Positions 9,887 through 18,064 of a DNA stretch of 64,000 nucleotides are shown here, piece after piece (within the stretch, counting starts at the first letter, position 1; the number at the start of each line of letters is the position of its first letter). The stretch comes from Legionella anisa (GTDB lineage Bacteria > Pseudomonadota > Gammaproteobacteria > Legionellales > Legionellaceae). Position numbers and translations under genes: made by a program. The notes under the pieces are model-generated. The model saw only the letters and a program-made list of their open reading frames with translations. It did no database searches and was not told the DNA's origin. Location: assembly GCF_001467525.1 (NCBI RefSeq), contig NZ_LNXS01000019.1, positions 124,001 through 188,000 of the forward strand, read 5' to 3'.

Positions 9887-10696
9887 TTATACAGCAGCAG
9901 ACTCAAAATGAGACTGATTCATTTGCAACAGACGATGATAACGAGCAATACGCTCCTCAGTCAGTAACTGACGCTGATCATCGAGTAAGTGAGCATCCAA
10001 ACCTTCACTTAATTGTCTTGCTGTTTCTAACATTACTGTAAATCGCTCAATATCAATACTGGAATTTTTTGAAGAGTGCATATATAAACAAAGACCACGC
10101 ACGCTAAAGGCACCTATATTTTGCAAATCAAAAACCCCTGTCGCAGTTGCTGCTGCCAAGCTACACAAAACTGGACCTTGGCCATTAGGAAATTGATGGC
10201 GATGAAATAATTGACCTTGTCCAAAACGTAGTCCAGCCGCCAAAACGGTTTGTAATAATTCATATCCTGCAAATTGTCTGTTTTCTTTTGCAAGTAAAAA
10301 AATCATCAAAGTAAAAGGATTATCTGTTTTTGCTGTGTCCTCAACTGTTACTTTAGGTTCTGGTTTTGGCTCTGTCATTAGTTTGATTTCATCTTCATCA
10401 TCCTGCGGCATCAAACGTGGTTGTGAAGGCTTTGCATTCGGTTTTTTAAATACGTGCAAGTCCTCATCCACTTCTATTTCATTCTCCATGGCTGCAGCAT
10501 TGATTTTGCGTACAGCAATTATGTCATCATTATAATTTTGTGTGTTATCAGAACCCTTTTCGTTTTTTTCCGAACTAGGTTGATAACGTTCGGGACTTAA
10601 GCTCTGTCTTCGAGCTTTCATTAAGCGCCCAATTGCTACGATAACACCGATTAACAACAGGACATTAAGAATTAAGCTCCAATTTGCCTGCATCAT
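9887..10696 (-). CDS. zipA: Cell division protein ZipA
   Basis: ZipA is a bitopic membrane protein that binds the FtsZ C-terminal peptide and stabilises the Z-ring. The 269-residue product begins with an N-out membrane anchor (WSLILNVLLLIGVIVAIGRLM) and has a charged, proline-containing linker of roughly 90 residues. It ends with a globular FtsZ-binding domain (from about residue 125, NPFTLMIFLLAKENRQFAGY, later GQGQLFHRHQ and SVRGLCLYMHSS). The start ATG abuts the smc stop (TAAATG), so zipA is probably coupled to smc. ligA, a common downstream neighbour of zipA, is replaced here by murF. Confidence 0.92.
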   Translation of the reverse strand: MMQANWSLILNVLLLIGVIVAIGRLMKARRQSLSPERYQPSSEKNEKGSDNTQNYNDDIIAVRKINAAAMENEIEVDEDLHVFKKPNAKPSQPRLMPQDDEDEIKLMTEPKPEPKVTVEDTAKTDNPFTLMIFLLAKENRQFAGYELLQTVLAAGLRFGQGQLFHRHQFPNGQGPVLCSLAAATATGVFDLQNIGAFSVRGLCLYMHSSKNSSIDIERFTVMLETARQLSEGLDAHLLDDQRQLLTEERIARYHRLLQMNQSHFESAAV

Positions 10697-13600
10697 TTAC
10701 TCCATAGCCAAAGCTTGTGTTACATCAACCGCAACCAAGCGAGATACCCCAGGTTCACGCATAGTTACCCCAATCAAATGATCTGCCAACTCCATCGTAA
10801 CCTTATTATGTGTAATAAAAAGGAACTGTACGAATTGTGACATCTCTTTCACTAAAGCGCAAAAACGCCCGACATTTACATCATCTAAAGGTGCATCCAC
10901 TTCATCCAGCATACAAAATGGTGAAGGATTCAACTGAAAAATAGCAAAAACTAATGCCACTGCAGTCATTGCCTTCTCTCCTCCGGATAACAAATGAATC
11001 GTACTGTTTCGTTTTCCCGGAGGTTGTGCCATTACTACAATACCAGCTTCCAGCAGATTATCACAAGTCAATTTAAGTTGCGCTCTTCCACCACCGAACA
11101 GGCGGGGGAAAAGTGCCTTGAATGAAGAGTTGACTTCTTCAAAGGTGTTTTCCAGACGCGAGCGGGTTTCTTTGTCCATTTTTTCAATGGCGGTTTCAAG
11201 AGTTGCCAACGCTTGATTTAAATCATTATACTGCTCATCCAAATACATTTTACGTTGTTGTTCTGTAGTAAACTCCTCAATCGCAGCGAGATTAATCGCC
11301 CCTAAGCGTTTGATTTTTTCAGAAAGAGCGATTAATTCATCTTCACGCATGACTTGAGTCACACCCTCAGGTATTTGTTCAAGTAATGATTGTGGTAACA
11401 AGCCTAACTCATCAAGAGATTCATGCACGGAGCTTGCACGCACTACTAAGGCCTGCTCTTCCATTCGAGTTTGGCCTATTTGTTCTTGGATCCGTTTTAC
11501 CTCGACATCATAGTTTAAAATATTCTTCTCACACTCTTCAAGCTCCATTCTAAGTTGTGATAATTGCTCTCTACTTAAATTTAATTGCAATTCTACTTCA
11601 CTGTGTTTTTGCAATTGTTGGGCAAGTTGCTCTTGGAGTTCCTCTCCCGGGCCTTCAGTTTGCAAACAAAGCATTGCCAGGTTTTCCAAACGCTCCTGCA
11701 AAATATTTAAACGCTCTTGCTCCCGCAAAATGCGATCGTTGAGTTGCTGTATTTTATTTTTTTCTCTATCGTATTCCAACTCGGCATGATGCAGTACACC
11801 TCGCGATTCTTCTACGTGTTTATTTTTTAATGCCACACTTTGCATCCATTCTTGTTTTTCATTCAGGCACTGTTCTTGTCGTTGCTCATAGTCACTGCAT
11901 TGCTCTTCTAAAGAATGCAATTGCTCCTTTATATTGCATTGTTCTACGACTATTTCTTCTAAAACACATTTCAACTCTTCGCATTCAAATGCTAAAGCAG
12001 TCGCTTGTTTTTCGGCATGAATAACAGCTTGTTCATTGGTATTCAAAGCAAGGCTGTTCGTTCTTAGTGCTTCATTACTGGCATTGACATTGAGCTTTTG
12101 TAATTCAATTTCTTTTAAGCTTTTTTGAAGCTGCTGATGCGTCTCATCACGTTCTGCTCTTAAGACGTCGATCCTCTGTTGTAATTCCTGCACAACCACA
12201 GACAACTCAGTAATTTTTTGTTGTCGCGCCAATAAACCCAACTCGTCCTGTGTCTCGGGAGTAGCAAATTTCACCCATCCTTTTCCTAACCAAAAGCCGT
12301 CAGGCGTTATAATCGATTCATGTTCTGTCAATTCGGGCAACCAACTTAATGCTTCATCAAAATGTTCTGCGGTATAGATATGCTCCAAAGGATGTGCATT
12401 TGCCGGGATATCCCCTTTTATCTTATCTATGAGACGTGGGTAAGACCTGGAGTTAAGCGTTTTCCTTTTCAGAGTGACAATATTTTCGCCTTGTTGTTCG
12501 CAAATTGCTCGCTGCGGCCATAGCTCCTCAAACGTTTCCAAAACATATGCGTGTAATGCTTCATTAAGAACTCGTTCACAAGCAAATTGCCATTTCGTTT
12601 CAACGTCTAGAATATCCATCAATCTAGGTTTTGCTGACCATTCCTTAATAGGATTTTTATTGTTTTGCATACCTTGTCGTGCCGCACGCTGTGCTGCCAT
12701 CAATGCAGCATGCTCACTGTTTACTTGATGAAAATCATCTTGTAACTCATGCAGTTGTTGCTCTATATCTTGCAACCTTGCGCGCAATCGTTCTGTATTC
12801 TCATGGCTTTGTTTTAATTGAATCTCATCAAACTCTTGGTCTGCAATTAATTTAGTATGCTGATCTTCTAAGTTTTTTCGAATCTGTTGTAAATCCGCTA
12901 TAGAAATCGTTTCTTGCTCTAATTGAAGTTTCTCTAACCTTAAAAGAGTGTGTTGATGTTTCTCTTCTAAATGTTGTGCTTTAACCTGTGTGACTTGAAA
13001 TTCTCTTTTCAGATTGCTGGCATGGGCCTGGACTTCTTGCCAACGAAGTTCCCATTCACTGTGTTGTTCTTGCGCATCTTGCCAATGTGCTTCATGTTCT
13101 TTAAATTGAACCCTTAATTGTTCCAGTCGAGTTTCTAGATTATGTGCATTCTCCCGACAATGAAGTAATTCTTCTTTATCGTGTTTGAGTTGTTCTTGTG
13201 CGACTTGCCAATCATTCTGCATTTGCTGTTGATCGTGTTCCAAACGTTTCTTTTCACGTATTTGCTGTTGAATGGTTTCTTCCAAACGTGCAATTTCTGT
13301 CCCTAACTGATAGAAACTCGCTTGAATTTGCTGCGTTTGCTCATCCACATCATAAAGTGTTTCATTTAAAGTGACTCGCTCTTTATTCGCTTTGGTTAAT
13401 GCACTTTGCTGCTGTTCGTAACTCACCGCCAATTCGTGTATTTGGTGTTGCTTTACTTCTTGCTGGACAATAAAATCTCGCCATTTGAGTGCTAAAATTT
13501 CCGCACGACATAGTCGTTCTTCATCTTTGAGAATAAGATAACGTTCGGCGGCTTTAGCTTGACGTTCTAGACGTTGCAATTGTTTGTCCAATTCCTCTCG

Positions 13601-14191
13601 AATGTCTGCGACGCGAGTCAGATTTTCGCGTGTGTGCTCAATACGTTGTAATGTCTCACGCCGTCGCTCTTTATATTTGGAAACACCTGCAGCCTCCTCA
13701 AGATAAACTCTTAAGTCCTCAGGCTTGGCCTCAATTAACTGGGAAATCGTGCCTTGACCAATAATTGAATAACCACGAGCTCCAGCACCGGTACCAAGAA
13801 AAATATCGGTAATATCTTTACGTCGACAACGACTGCCATTCAGATAATAAGAAGAATCACCATCTCGAGTCACTACACGCTTTACAGCAATTTCACCATA
13901 ACTCGAAAAAGGACCAGTTAAGCGTCCAAGACTATTATCAAATACCAGTTCAACAGAAGCCTGACCTACAGACTTACGATTAGAAGAACCATTAAAAATA
14001 ACATCGGTCATGGATTCACCGCGCAAATTTCGTGCAGAACTTTCCCCCATAACCCAACGTACTGCATCAATAATATTTGATTTTCCACAACCATTGGGGC
14101 CCACAACTGCAACCAATTGGCTTGGGAAATGAACCACTGTGGGGTCTACAAACGATTTAAAACCGGCTAATTTTAATTGCTTCAAATGCAT
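10697..14191 (-). CDS. smc: Chromosome partition protein SMC
   Basis: SMC is the ATPase that organises and segregates the chromosome. The product is 1164 residues from the ATG at 14191 (MHLKQLKLAGFKSF). A longer frame to 14287 adds 32 residues unlike any SMC start, so I reject it. Walker A is GPNGCGKSN at residues 31-39. The C-terminal head has the LSGGEKAMTA signature and the FCMLDEVDAPLDD Walker B with its catalytic glutamate. Two long coiled coils flank a hinge at about residues 490-650, and the QGTISQLIEAKPEDLR region follows the first head. zipA follows without a gap. Confidence 0.97.
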   Translation of the reverse strand: MHLKQLKLAGFKSFVDPTVVHFPSQLVAVVGPNGCGKSNIIDAVRWVMGESSARNLRGESMTDVIFNGSSNRKSVGQASVELVFDNSLGRLTGPFSSYGEIAVKRVVTRDGDSSYYLNGSRCRRKDITDIFLGTGAGARGYSIIGQGTISQLIEAKPEDLRVYLEEAAGVSKYKERRRETLQRIEHTRENLTRVADIREELDKQLQRLERQAKAAERYLILKDEERLCRAEILALKWRDFIVQQEVKQHQIHELAVSYEQQQSALTKANKERVTLNETLYDVDEQTQQIQASFYQLGTEIARLEETIQQQIREKKRLEHDQQQMQNDWQVAQEQLKHDKEELLHCRENAHNLETRLEQLRVQFKEHEAHWQDAQEQHSEWELRWQEVQAHASNLKREFQVTQVKAQHLEEKHQHTLLRLEKLQLEQETISIADLQQIRKNLEDQHTKLIADQEFDEIQLKQSHENTERLRARLQDIEQQLHELQDDFHQVNSEHAALMAAQRAARQGMQNNKNPIKEWSAKPRLMDILDVETKWQFACERVLNEALHAYVLETFEELWPQRAICEQQGENIVTLKRKTLNSRSYPRLIDKIKGDIPANAHPLEHIYTAEHFDEALSWLPELTEHESIITPDGFWLGKGWVKFATPETQDELGLLARQQKITELSVVVQELQQRIDVLRAERDETHQQLQKSLKEIELQKLNVNASNEALRTNSLALNTNEQAVIHAEKQATALAFECEELKCVLEEIVVEQCNIKEQLHSLEEQCSDYEQRQEQCLNEKQEWMQSVALKNKHVEESRGVLHHAELEYDREKNKIQQLNDRILREQERLNILQERLENLAMLCLQTEGPGEELQEQLAQQLQKHSEVELQLNLSREQLSQLRMELEECEKNILNYDVEVKRIQEQIGQTRMEEQALVVRASSVHESLDELGLLPQSLLEQIPEGVTQVMREDELIALSEKIKRLGAINLAAIEEFTTEQQRKMYLDEQYNDLNQALATLETAIEKMDKETRSRLENTFEEVNSSFKALFPRLFGGGRAQLKLTCDNLLEAGIVVMAQPPGKRNSTIHLLSGGEKAMTAVALVFAIFQLNPSPFCMLDEVDAPLDDVNVGRFCALVKEMSQFVQFLFITHNKVTMELADHLIGVTMREPGVSRLVAVDVTQALAME

Positions 14192-14481
14192 AGGAATGGC
14201 AATTTTAAACAAAAATAAGTGGGGCATTATAACCGAGGATGAACAGGCTATCCATATAAGGACAAAACCTCTTACCAATTGGCACAAATATTATTTTGCA
14301 AGGCAACGATTTATTTAAATTGTTGAAACAGTTGAACCCAAAATGGTGCTATCGCATCATCATAACATTTTAGGTGCACCACTTAATTGAGGATTACTGC
14401 CCCCCCCTTAGTACCATGATCTATACTATTGATATAAATTGTTTTCAGGACGTTTTGAATGTATTTGCAAGGATAATAACC

Positions 14482-15426
14482 GTGATTCCTCCTGACAAAC
14501 CAGAAAATGAAGCGGAACGCTTAGCAACACTTTATAAATTACGAATATTAGATACAGAGCAAGAAGAGCGTTTCGATCGAGTAACTCGCATTGCATGTAA
14601 ACTTTTTGAAGTCCCTATTTCTGTAATTTCATTTTTAGAAGCTGAGCGCCAATGGATGAAATCCACTCAAGGATTTGACATCAAAGAGGCTGCGAGAAAA
14701 ACATCATTTTGTGGTCATGTTATTCTTTCAAATGAAATTATGGTAGTTGAAGATGCAACGAAAGATAAACGATTTTATGATAATCCTTTTGTCCTGGGGA
14801 AACCAAATTTCAGATTTTATTTAGGTTGTCCTTTGAAAATTAAAAAATATAATGTTGGTGTACTTTGCTTGATTGATAACAAACCCAGGTCAATAGATTA
14901 TGTCGATCAAAATGTCGTTTACGATCTCGCTCAAATGGTGGAAATGGAGCTGGAATCATTACATTTATCCATCACTGATGAATTAACAGGCTTATCCAAT
15001 CGGCGTGGATTTTTAAAACTAGCCAGCTATTTGTTTCAAAAATGCCAACTTGAAAATAAAGTGTTTAACTTATTATTTTTTGATTTAGATAAATTTAAGC
15101 AAATTAATGATAAATTTGGCCATGCGGAAGGTGATAAGGTATTAAAAATATTTTCTAATTCTCTTCTTCAGAACTTTCGAAGTTATGATGTAATTGCACG
15201 TTTAGGCGGAGACGAATTTTGTGTATTTTGTTCTGGATTAAATCAAAAAGATGTCTCTAGCATTATTAAACGTTTAAAAGACTCATTGAAATCTGTAGAA
15301 ACAAAAGGATATACAATCGAATTCAGTGTAGGTAATATCCAATATAATCAAGAAGAGCATCGGACACTTGAAGGCATGCCTGCTTCTGCTGATTCCAAAA
15401 TGTATGGTGATAAAAAAGGTAAATAA
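14482..15426 (+). CDS. GAF domain diguanylate cyclase (GGDEF)
   Basis: The product should make the second messenger c-di-GMP from two GTP in response to a ligand or redox state sensed by its GAF domain. The N-terminal part (about residues 1-155: NEAERLATLYKLRILDT...FDRVTRIAC...ISFLEAERQWMKS) is a GAF module of the type often fused to GGDEF domains. The GGDEF motif is intact (LGGDEF, G242-F246), and an RSYD sequence five residues upstream (R233-D236) fits the product-inhibition I-site. I chose the GTG at 14482 because AGGA lies about nine bases before it and the family consensus begins IPP-KP-NEAERL. Open frame extends upstream to 14374 without good support. The gene is divergent from smc and stands alone. 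Confidence 0.88.
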   Translation: MIPPDKPENEAERLATLYKLRILDTEQEERFDRVTRIACKLFEVPISVISFLEAERQWMKSTQGFDIKEAARKTSFCGHVILSNEIMVVEDATKDKRFYDNPFVLGKPNFRFYLGCPLKIKKYNVGVLCLIDNKPRSIDYVDQNVVYDLAQMVEMELESLHLSITDELTGLSNRRGFLKLASYLFQKCQLENKVFNLLFFDLDKFKQINDKFGHAEGDKVLKIFSNSLLQNFRSYDVIARLGGDEFCVFCSGLNQKDVSSIIKRLKDSLKSVETKGYTIEFSVGNIQYNQEEHRTLEGMPASADSKMYGDKKGK

Positions 15427-15523
15427 CGTGATGCAATGGCTGGTGCCCATATCAATAGTTTAATCGCTTCAATTCATTTCGAGATATGAAATAATGAGAA
15501 ATAATTTCATCATTACACGCTGA

Positions 15524-15561
15524 AACTCCTGGCATTGAAATGCATTTCAATGCCAGGAGTT
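15524..15561. repeat. Perfect 38-base palindrome
   Basis: The sequence AACTCCTGGCATTGAAATG at 15524-15542 is followed directly by its exact reverse complement. No T tract follows on either strand, so it is not a textbook terminator. It lies about 100 bases after the diguanylate cyclase stop and touches the stop of a possible minus-strand small gene. It could form a 3' end hairpin for both. Confidence 0.75.
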
Positions 15562-15721
15562 AGGAACAACAAAGTAATCGCTCATCATGTAGAAATTCTA
15601 CTTCTTTACTCTGTTCGGTTGGCAAAGCTAATTTATTAATCTGAATAGCTTTTAGTTGTTTATTTAGTCCATTTTTTATGATTTTTAGTCTTTCTTCCTG
15701 ACAATTTGTAAGTGCAGGCAT
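15560..15721 (-). CDS. Possible small protein of 53 residues
   Basis: I do not recognise this frame. It starts at ATG 15721 (MPALTNCQEERLKIIKNGL) and ends at TAA 15560, immediately beside the 38-base palindrome. It is lysine- and glutamate-rich with a Cys-Cys near the C-terminus, and would be a soluble helical peptide. There is no clear Shine-Dalgarno sequence upstream. The remaining part of the 512-base gap between the cyclase and the phosphatase gene shows nothing else. It may be a real small gene, but the evidence is only codon content and position. Confidence 0.3.
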   Translation of the reverse strand: MPALTNCQEERLKIIKNGLNKQLKAIQINKLALPTEQSKEVEFLHDERLLCCS

Positions 15722-15938
15722 TTTGTTATAATAAGTAATGAATAAAATGGGGTGTAATTTTATAACTAATTAAAAAAAAGCAATTAATTCGTAATTGATC
15801 AATGGGATCAGAATATTACGCCAAAGCGATATTTTTCTCAGTGAAAAACCCATCGAAATAGGAGGCAATTATTGGAACTGATTTGACAAACAAATGAACA
15901 AAGATATAATTCTGCCATTTGGCAAAAATGGACAGATA

Positions 15939-16616
15939 ATGACACGTTTACTCAATAAGTCACTCACCTTAATTATACTTGGCGCCACGTTACTTTTTTC
16001 CAATCCAATTTTTGCAGATCCACCCAATCTGACTTTAGTTAAAAATGAACTCAAAAATTATTATGATTCAGGCCTTTATCAAAAAGAGTTCGCGCAAGTG
16101 ATTAAAAAAGCACAAAAATATATTGATCAACAAGCGGAGATAAATCAAAAAGAAAAATCACCTAAAAAATTAGCTCTGGTGTTAGATATTGATGAAACCA
16201 GCTTATCAAATTATAAGTATATGATTCAACGTGATTTTGGTGGAAATCGTAATCAATTTCACAAAGACATAATGGCAGCTAATGCTCCAGTGATTAAGCC
16301 TATGCTTGCCTTGTATCATGATGCCCGAAACCATGGCATCAATGTATTTTTTATTACGGGAAGAAATGAAACTGAGCGAAAAGCAACAGAGAAAAATTTA
16401 AAAGACGCAGGTTATTCTGAGTGGTCTGGCCTGTATTTGCGTCCCAATAATTACTCCGCTAAATCGATTATCCCATTCAAATCAAGTACACGAAAAATGA
16501 TTACGGAAAAAGGCTACACAATCGTTGCCTCTATAGGTGATCAGTGCAGTGATCTTAAGGGCGGGTATGCTCAAAAGGTCTTTAAACTACCCAATCCCTT
16601 TTATTATTTACCTTAA
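15939..16616 (+). CDS. Secreted HAD-family acid phosphatase (class B-like, subfamily IIIB)
   Basis: A periplasmic or secreted acid phosphatase of the DDDD/HAD superfamily, 225 residues from the ATG at 15939. That start gives a proper signal peptide (LLNKSLTLIILGATLLFSN, cleavage near FADPP). The longer frame from 15894 would put a charged extension before it. The nucleophile motif is LDIDET with D83 and D85, followed by FFITGRNETERKATEKNL (motif II, Thr) and IGDQCSDLKGG (motif III/IV). This arrangement fits the plant vegetative storage protein/class B acid phosphatase type common in Legionella. The gene stands alone and its 3' end is followed by a strong hairpin shared with the convergent lphD-like gene. 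Confidence 0.85.
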   Translation: MTRLLNKSLTLIILGATLLFSNPIFADPPNLTLVKNELKNYYDSGLYQKEFAQVIKKAQKYIDQQAEINQKEKSPKKLALVLDIDETSLSNYKYMIQRDFGGNRNQFHKDIMAANAPVIKPMLALYHDARNHGINVFFITGRNETERKATEKNLKDAGYSEWSGLYLRPNNYSAKSIIPFKSSTRKMITEKGYTIVASIGDQCSDLKGGYAQKVFKLPNPFYYLP

Positions 16617-16621
16617 ATAAG

Positions 16622-16649
16622 GTGCACACGTAAGTGCTTACGTGTGCAC
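16622..16649. terminator. Bidirectional hairpin between convergent genes
   Basis: GTGCACACGTAAG and its exact complement are separated by two bases, five bases after the phosphatase stop and six bases beyond the stop of the lphD-like gene. A T6 run lies about 12 bases downstream on the plus strand. The position suggests a shared transcription stop. Confidence 0.6.
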
Positions 16650-16655
16650 AAATCC

Positions 16656-17948
16656 CTAAGCTTTTTTAGGACTATCAGGCACCATTTGATTTGTATCCTG
16701 ATGGACTATATCTTTCAAAACAAGTGACATCAACAATTGAACTTGTTGTTCATACATAGTTCGATCATATCCGCCTTCTAACCCCCAATATATTCTTTCA
16801 ATATGAGTTTTATTTTCTTGATACAGTTTAAATAGACTTTCATAAAAATAGGTTAAGTCTTTTGAGTTAAAACGAGTTTTTCGTGCCTCGGCAGCCCCCA
16901 TTAATTCACCATCAACATACTTTCCACAATAAGCGGTTTCTTCTTCATGTGAATCCCAACCGGTGGGCAAAAATAGAGCCACTTTCTGATGATTTTTTTT
17001 TGCCTCTTCGATTTGCTCCTCAATTTTCGCTAACGCAAAAACCAAAGCAGGATGTACTAAACCTGATTTACGTAGCGTGCGGCTCAAATCGACTGCAAAA
17101 TAGTCTAAATTTCCTCGTTGCCACAATTGAATTTTTTGTCCTGCATCTTTTCCACTCTTTTTGAAAGCCTCAGTAATAAACGCATCATCTTGTTGGGGAT
17201 AAACTCTTGAGTCAAAAACGTCTATATGACATATATCCATATCTGAAGCAGAATTCATTAAAATATCACATAAACCATTGTCTCGATTTACGTCAGTCCC
17301 AACAATAATGTGTTTCAGTGGCTTACTCGATAAGCTCTGTAGGTATTTAATTAGTACTGCTGACTTATTTAAAATACAAAAACCACTTCCTTCATCACTG
17401 TAAGCATGGTGAGTAGGCAAACCAAAAGAAAAATGAACTTTTCCCGAGTGAAATAAAGTCATGGCGATATCTTTAATCAACACTTCAAATACTCCCGGAG
17501 TAATAAGAATATCTGGAGATAATTGTTTCCATCCTTTTTGTTGGGCTTGCATGCAATAAAGAATGATTTCCTGTATGTATTCTTGTGTATGTACCGCGAG
17601 TAACGCGCGAAGAATTTCATCTTTTTCAGGAGATTGAGCAAAAAGTGCCAATGCCGCTTCTGCATTGCCTTTCTTCATTGTGGAAAATAGTTGACTCCAG
17701 TGTGTAGGTAACTGCACAACATCTGTAGTAACAACAGGTAATGAAGAATCTGTAGATTGAGTTTCTGCGATCACCTGAACCATATGCTTTAGCCGTTTAA
17801 ATTGGTCTTCATCAGCACCCGCAGGCATGTTATGCATTTGTTCTATATCTTTAGCAGAGGGAATTTGAATACAGCACTCTTGATTTTTTTCTTTATGTAC
17901 ATCCACAGAGGTCTTATGTCTAAAGAAATATTTATGCTTCATCATCAT
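16656..17948 (-). CDS. Histone deacetylase-like protein, LphD-type Dot/Icm effector homologue
   Basis: The 430-residue product matches the HDAC/amidohydrolase fold. LPTHHAYSDEGSGFCILN carries the paired active-site histidines (H180, H181). GTDVNRDNG aligns with the DVHHGNG zinc motif, TGWDSHEEE carries the second Asp ligand (D332), and LEGGYD carries the catalytic tyrosine (Y394). L. pneumophila LphD (Lpg2163) is a secreted nuclear deacetylase of about the same size with a catalytic Tyr392, and starting at the third Met here gives the same number, so I infer orthology. The usual zinc-ligand His is Asn221 in this protein. The first 110 residues are outside the catalytic core. A GGG ribosome-binding site precedes the triple ATG. 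Confidence 0.78.
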   Translation of the reverse strand: MMMKHKYFFRHKTSVDVHKEKNQECCIQIPSAKDIEQMHNMPAGADEDQFKRLKHMVQVIAETQSTDSSLPVVTTDVVQLPTHWSQLFSTMKKGNAEAALALFAQSPEKDEILRALLAVHTQEYIQEIILYCMQAQQKGWKQLSPDILITPGVFEVLIKDIAMTLFHSGKVHFSFGLPTHHAYSDEGSGFCILNKSAVLIKYLQSLSSKPLKHIIVGTDVNRDNGLCDILMNSASDMDICHIDVFDSRVYPQQDDAFITEAFKKSGKDAGQKIQLWQRGNLDYFAVDLSRTLRKSGLVHPALVFALAKIEEQIEEAKKNHQKVALFLPTGWDSHEEETAYCGKYVDGELMGAAEARKTRFNSKDLTYFYESLFKLYQENKTHIERIYWGLEGGYDRTMYEQQVQLLMSLVLKDIVHQDTNQMVPDSPKKA

Positions 17949-18064
17949 TTACCCATAGGAAAATAAAGAGAAAAGAAGCTTTGCGCAAAAGCCAAAACTT
18001 CTGCCATTTCTCTTAGATTATAGAGTCTGGTCTGATGATGCAATGAGGAAAAAATCAAATTAAC

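Noticed and set aside
14192..14287. N-terminal 32-residue extension of SMC
   Set aside because: SMC proteins begin at the MHLKQLKLAGFKSF sequence; the extension is hydrophobic and not conserved in the family, and the shorter form gives the usual 1164 residues.
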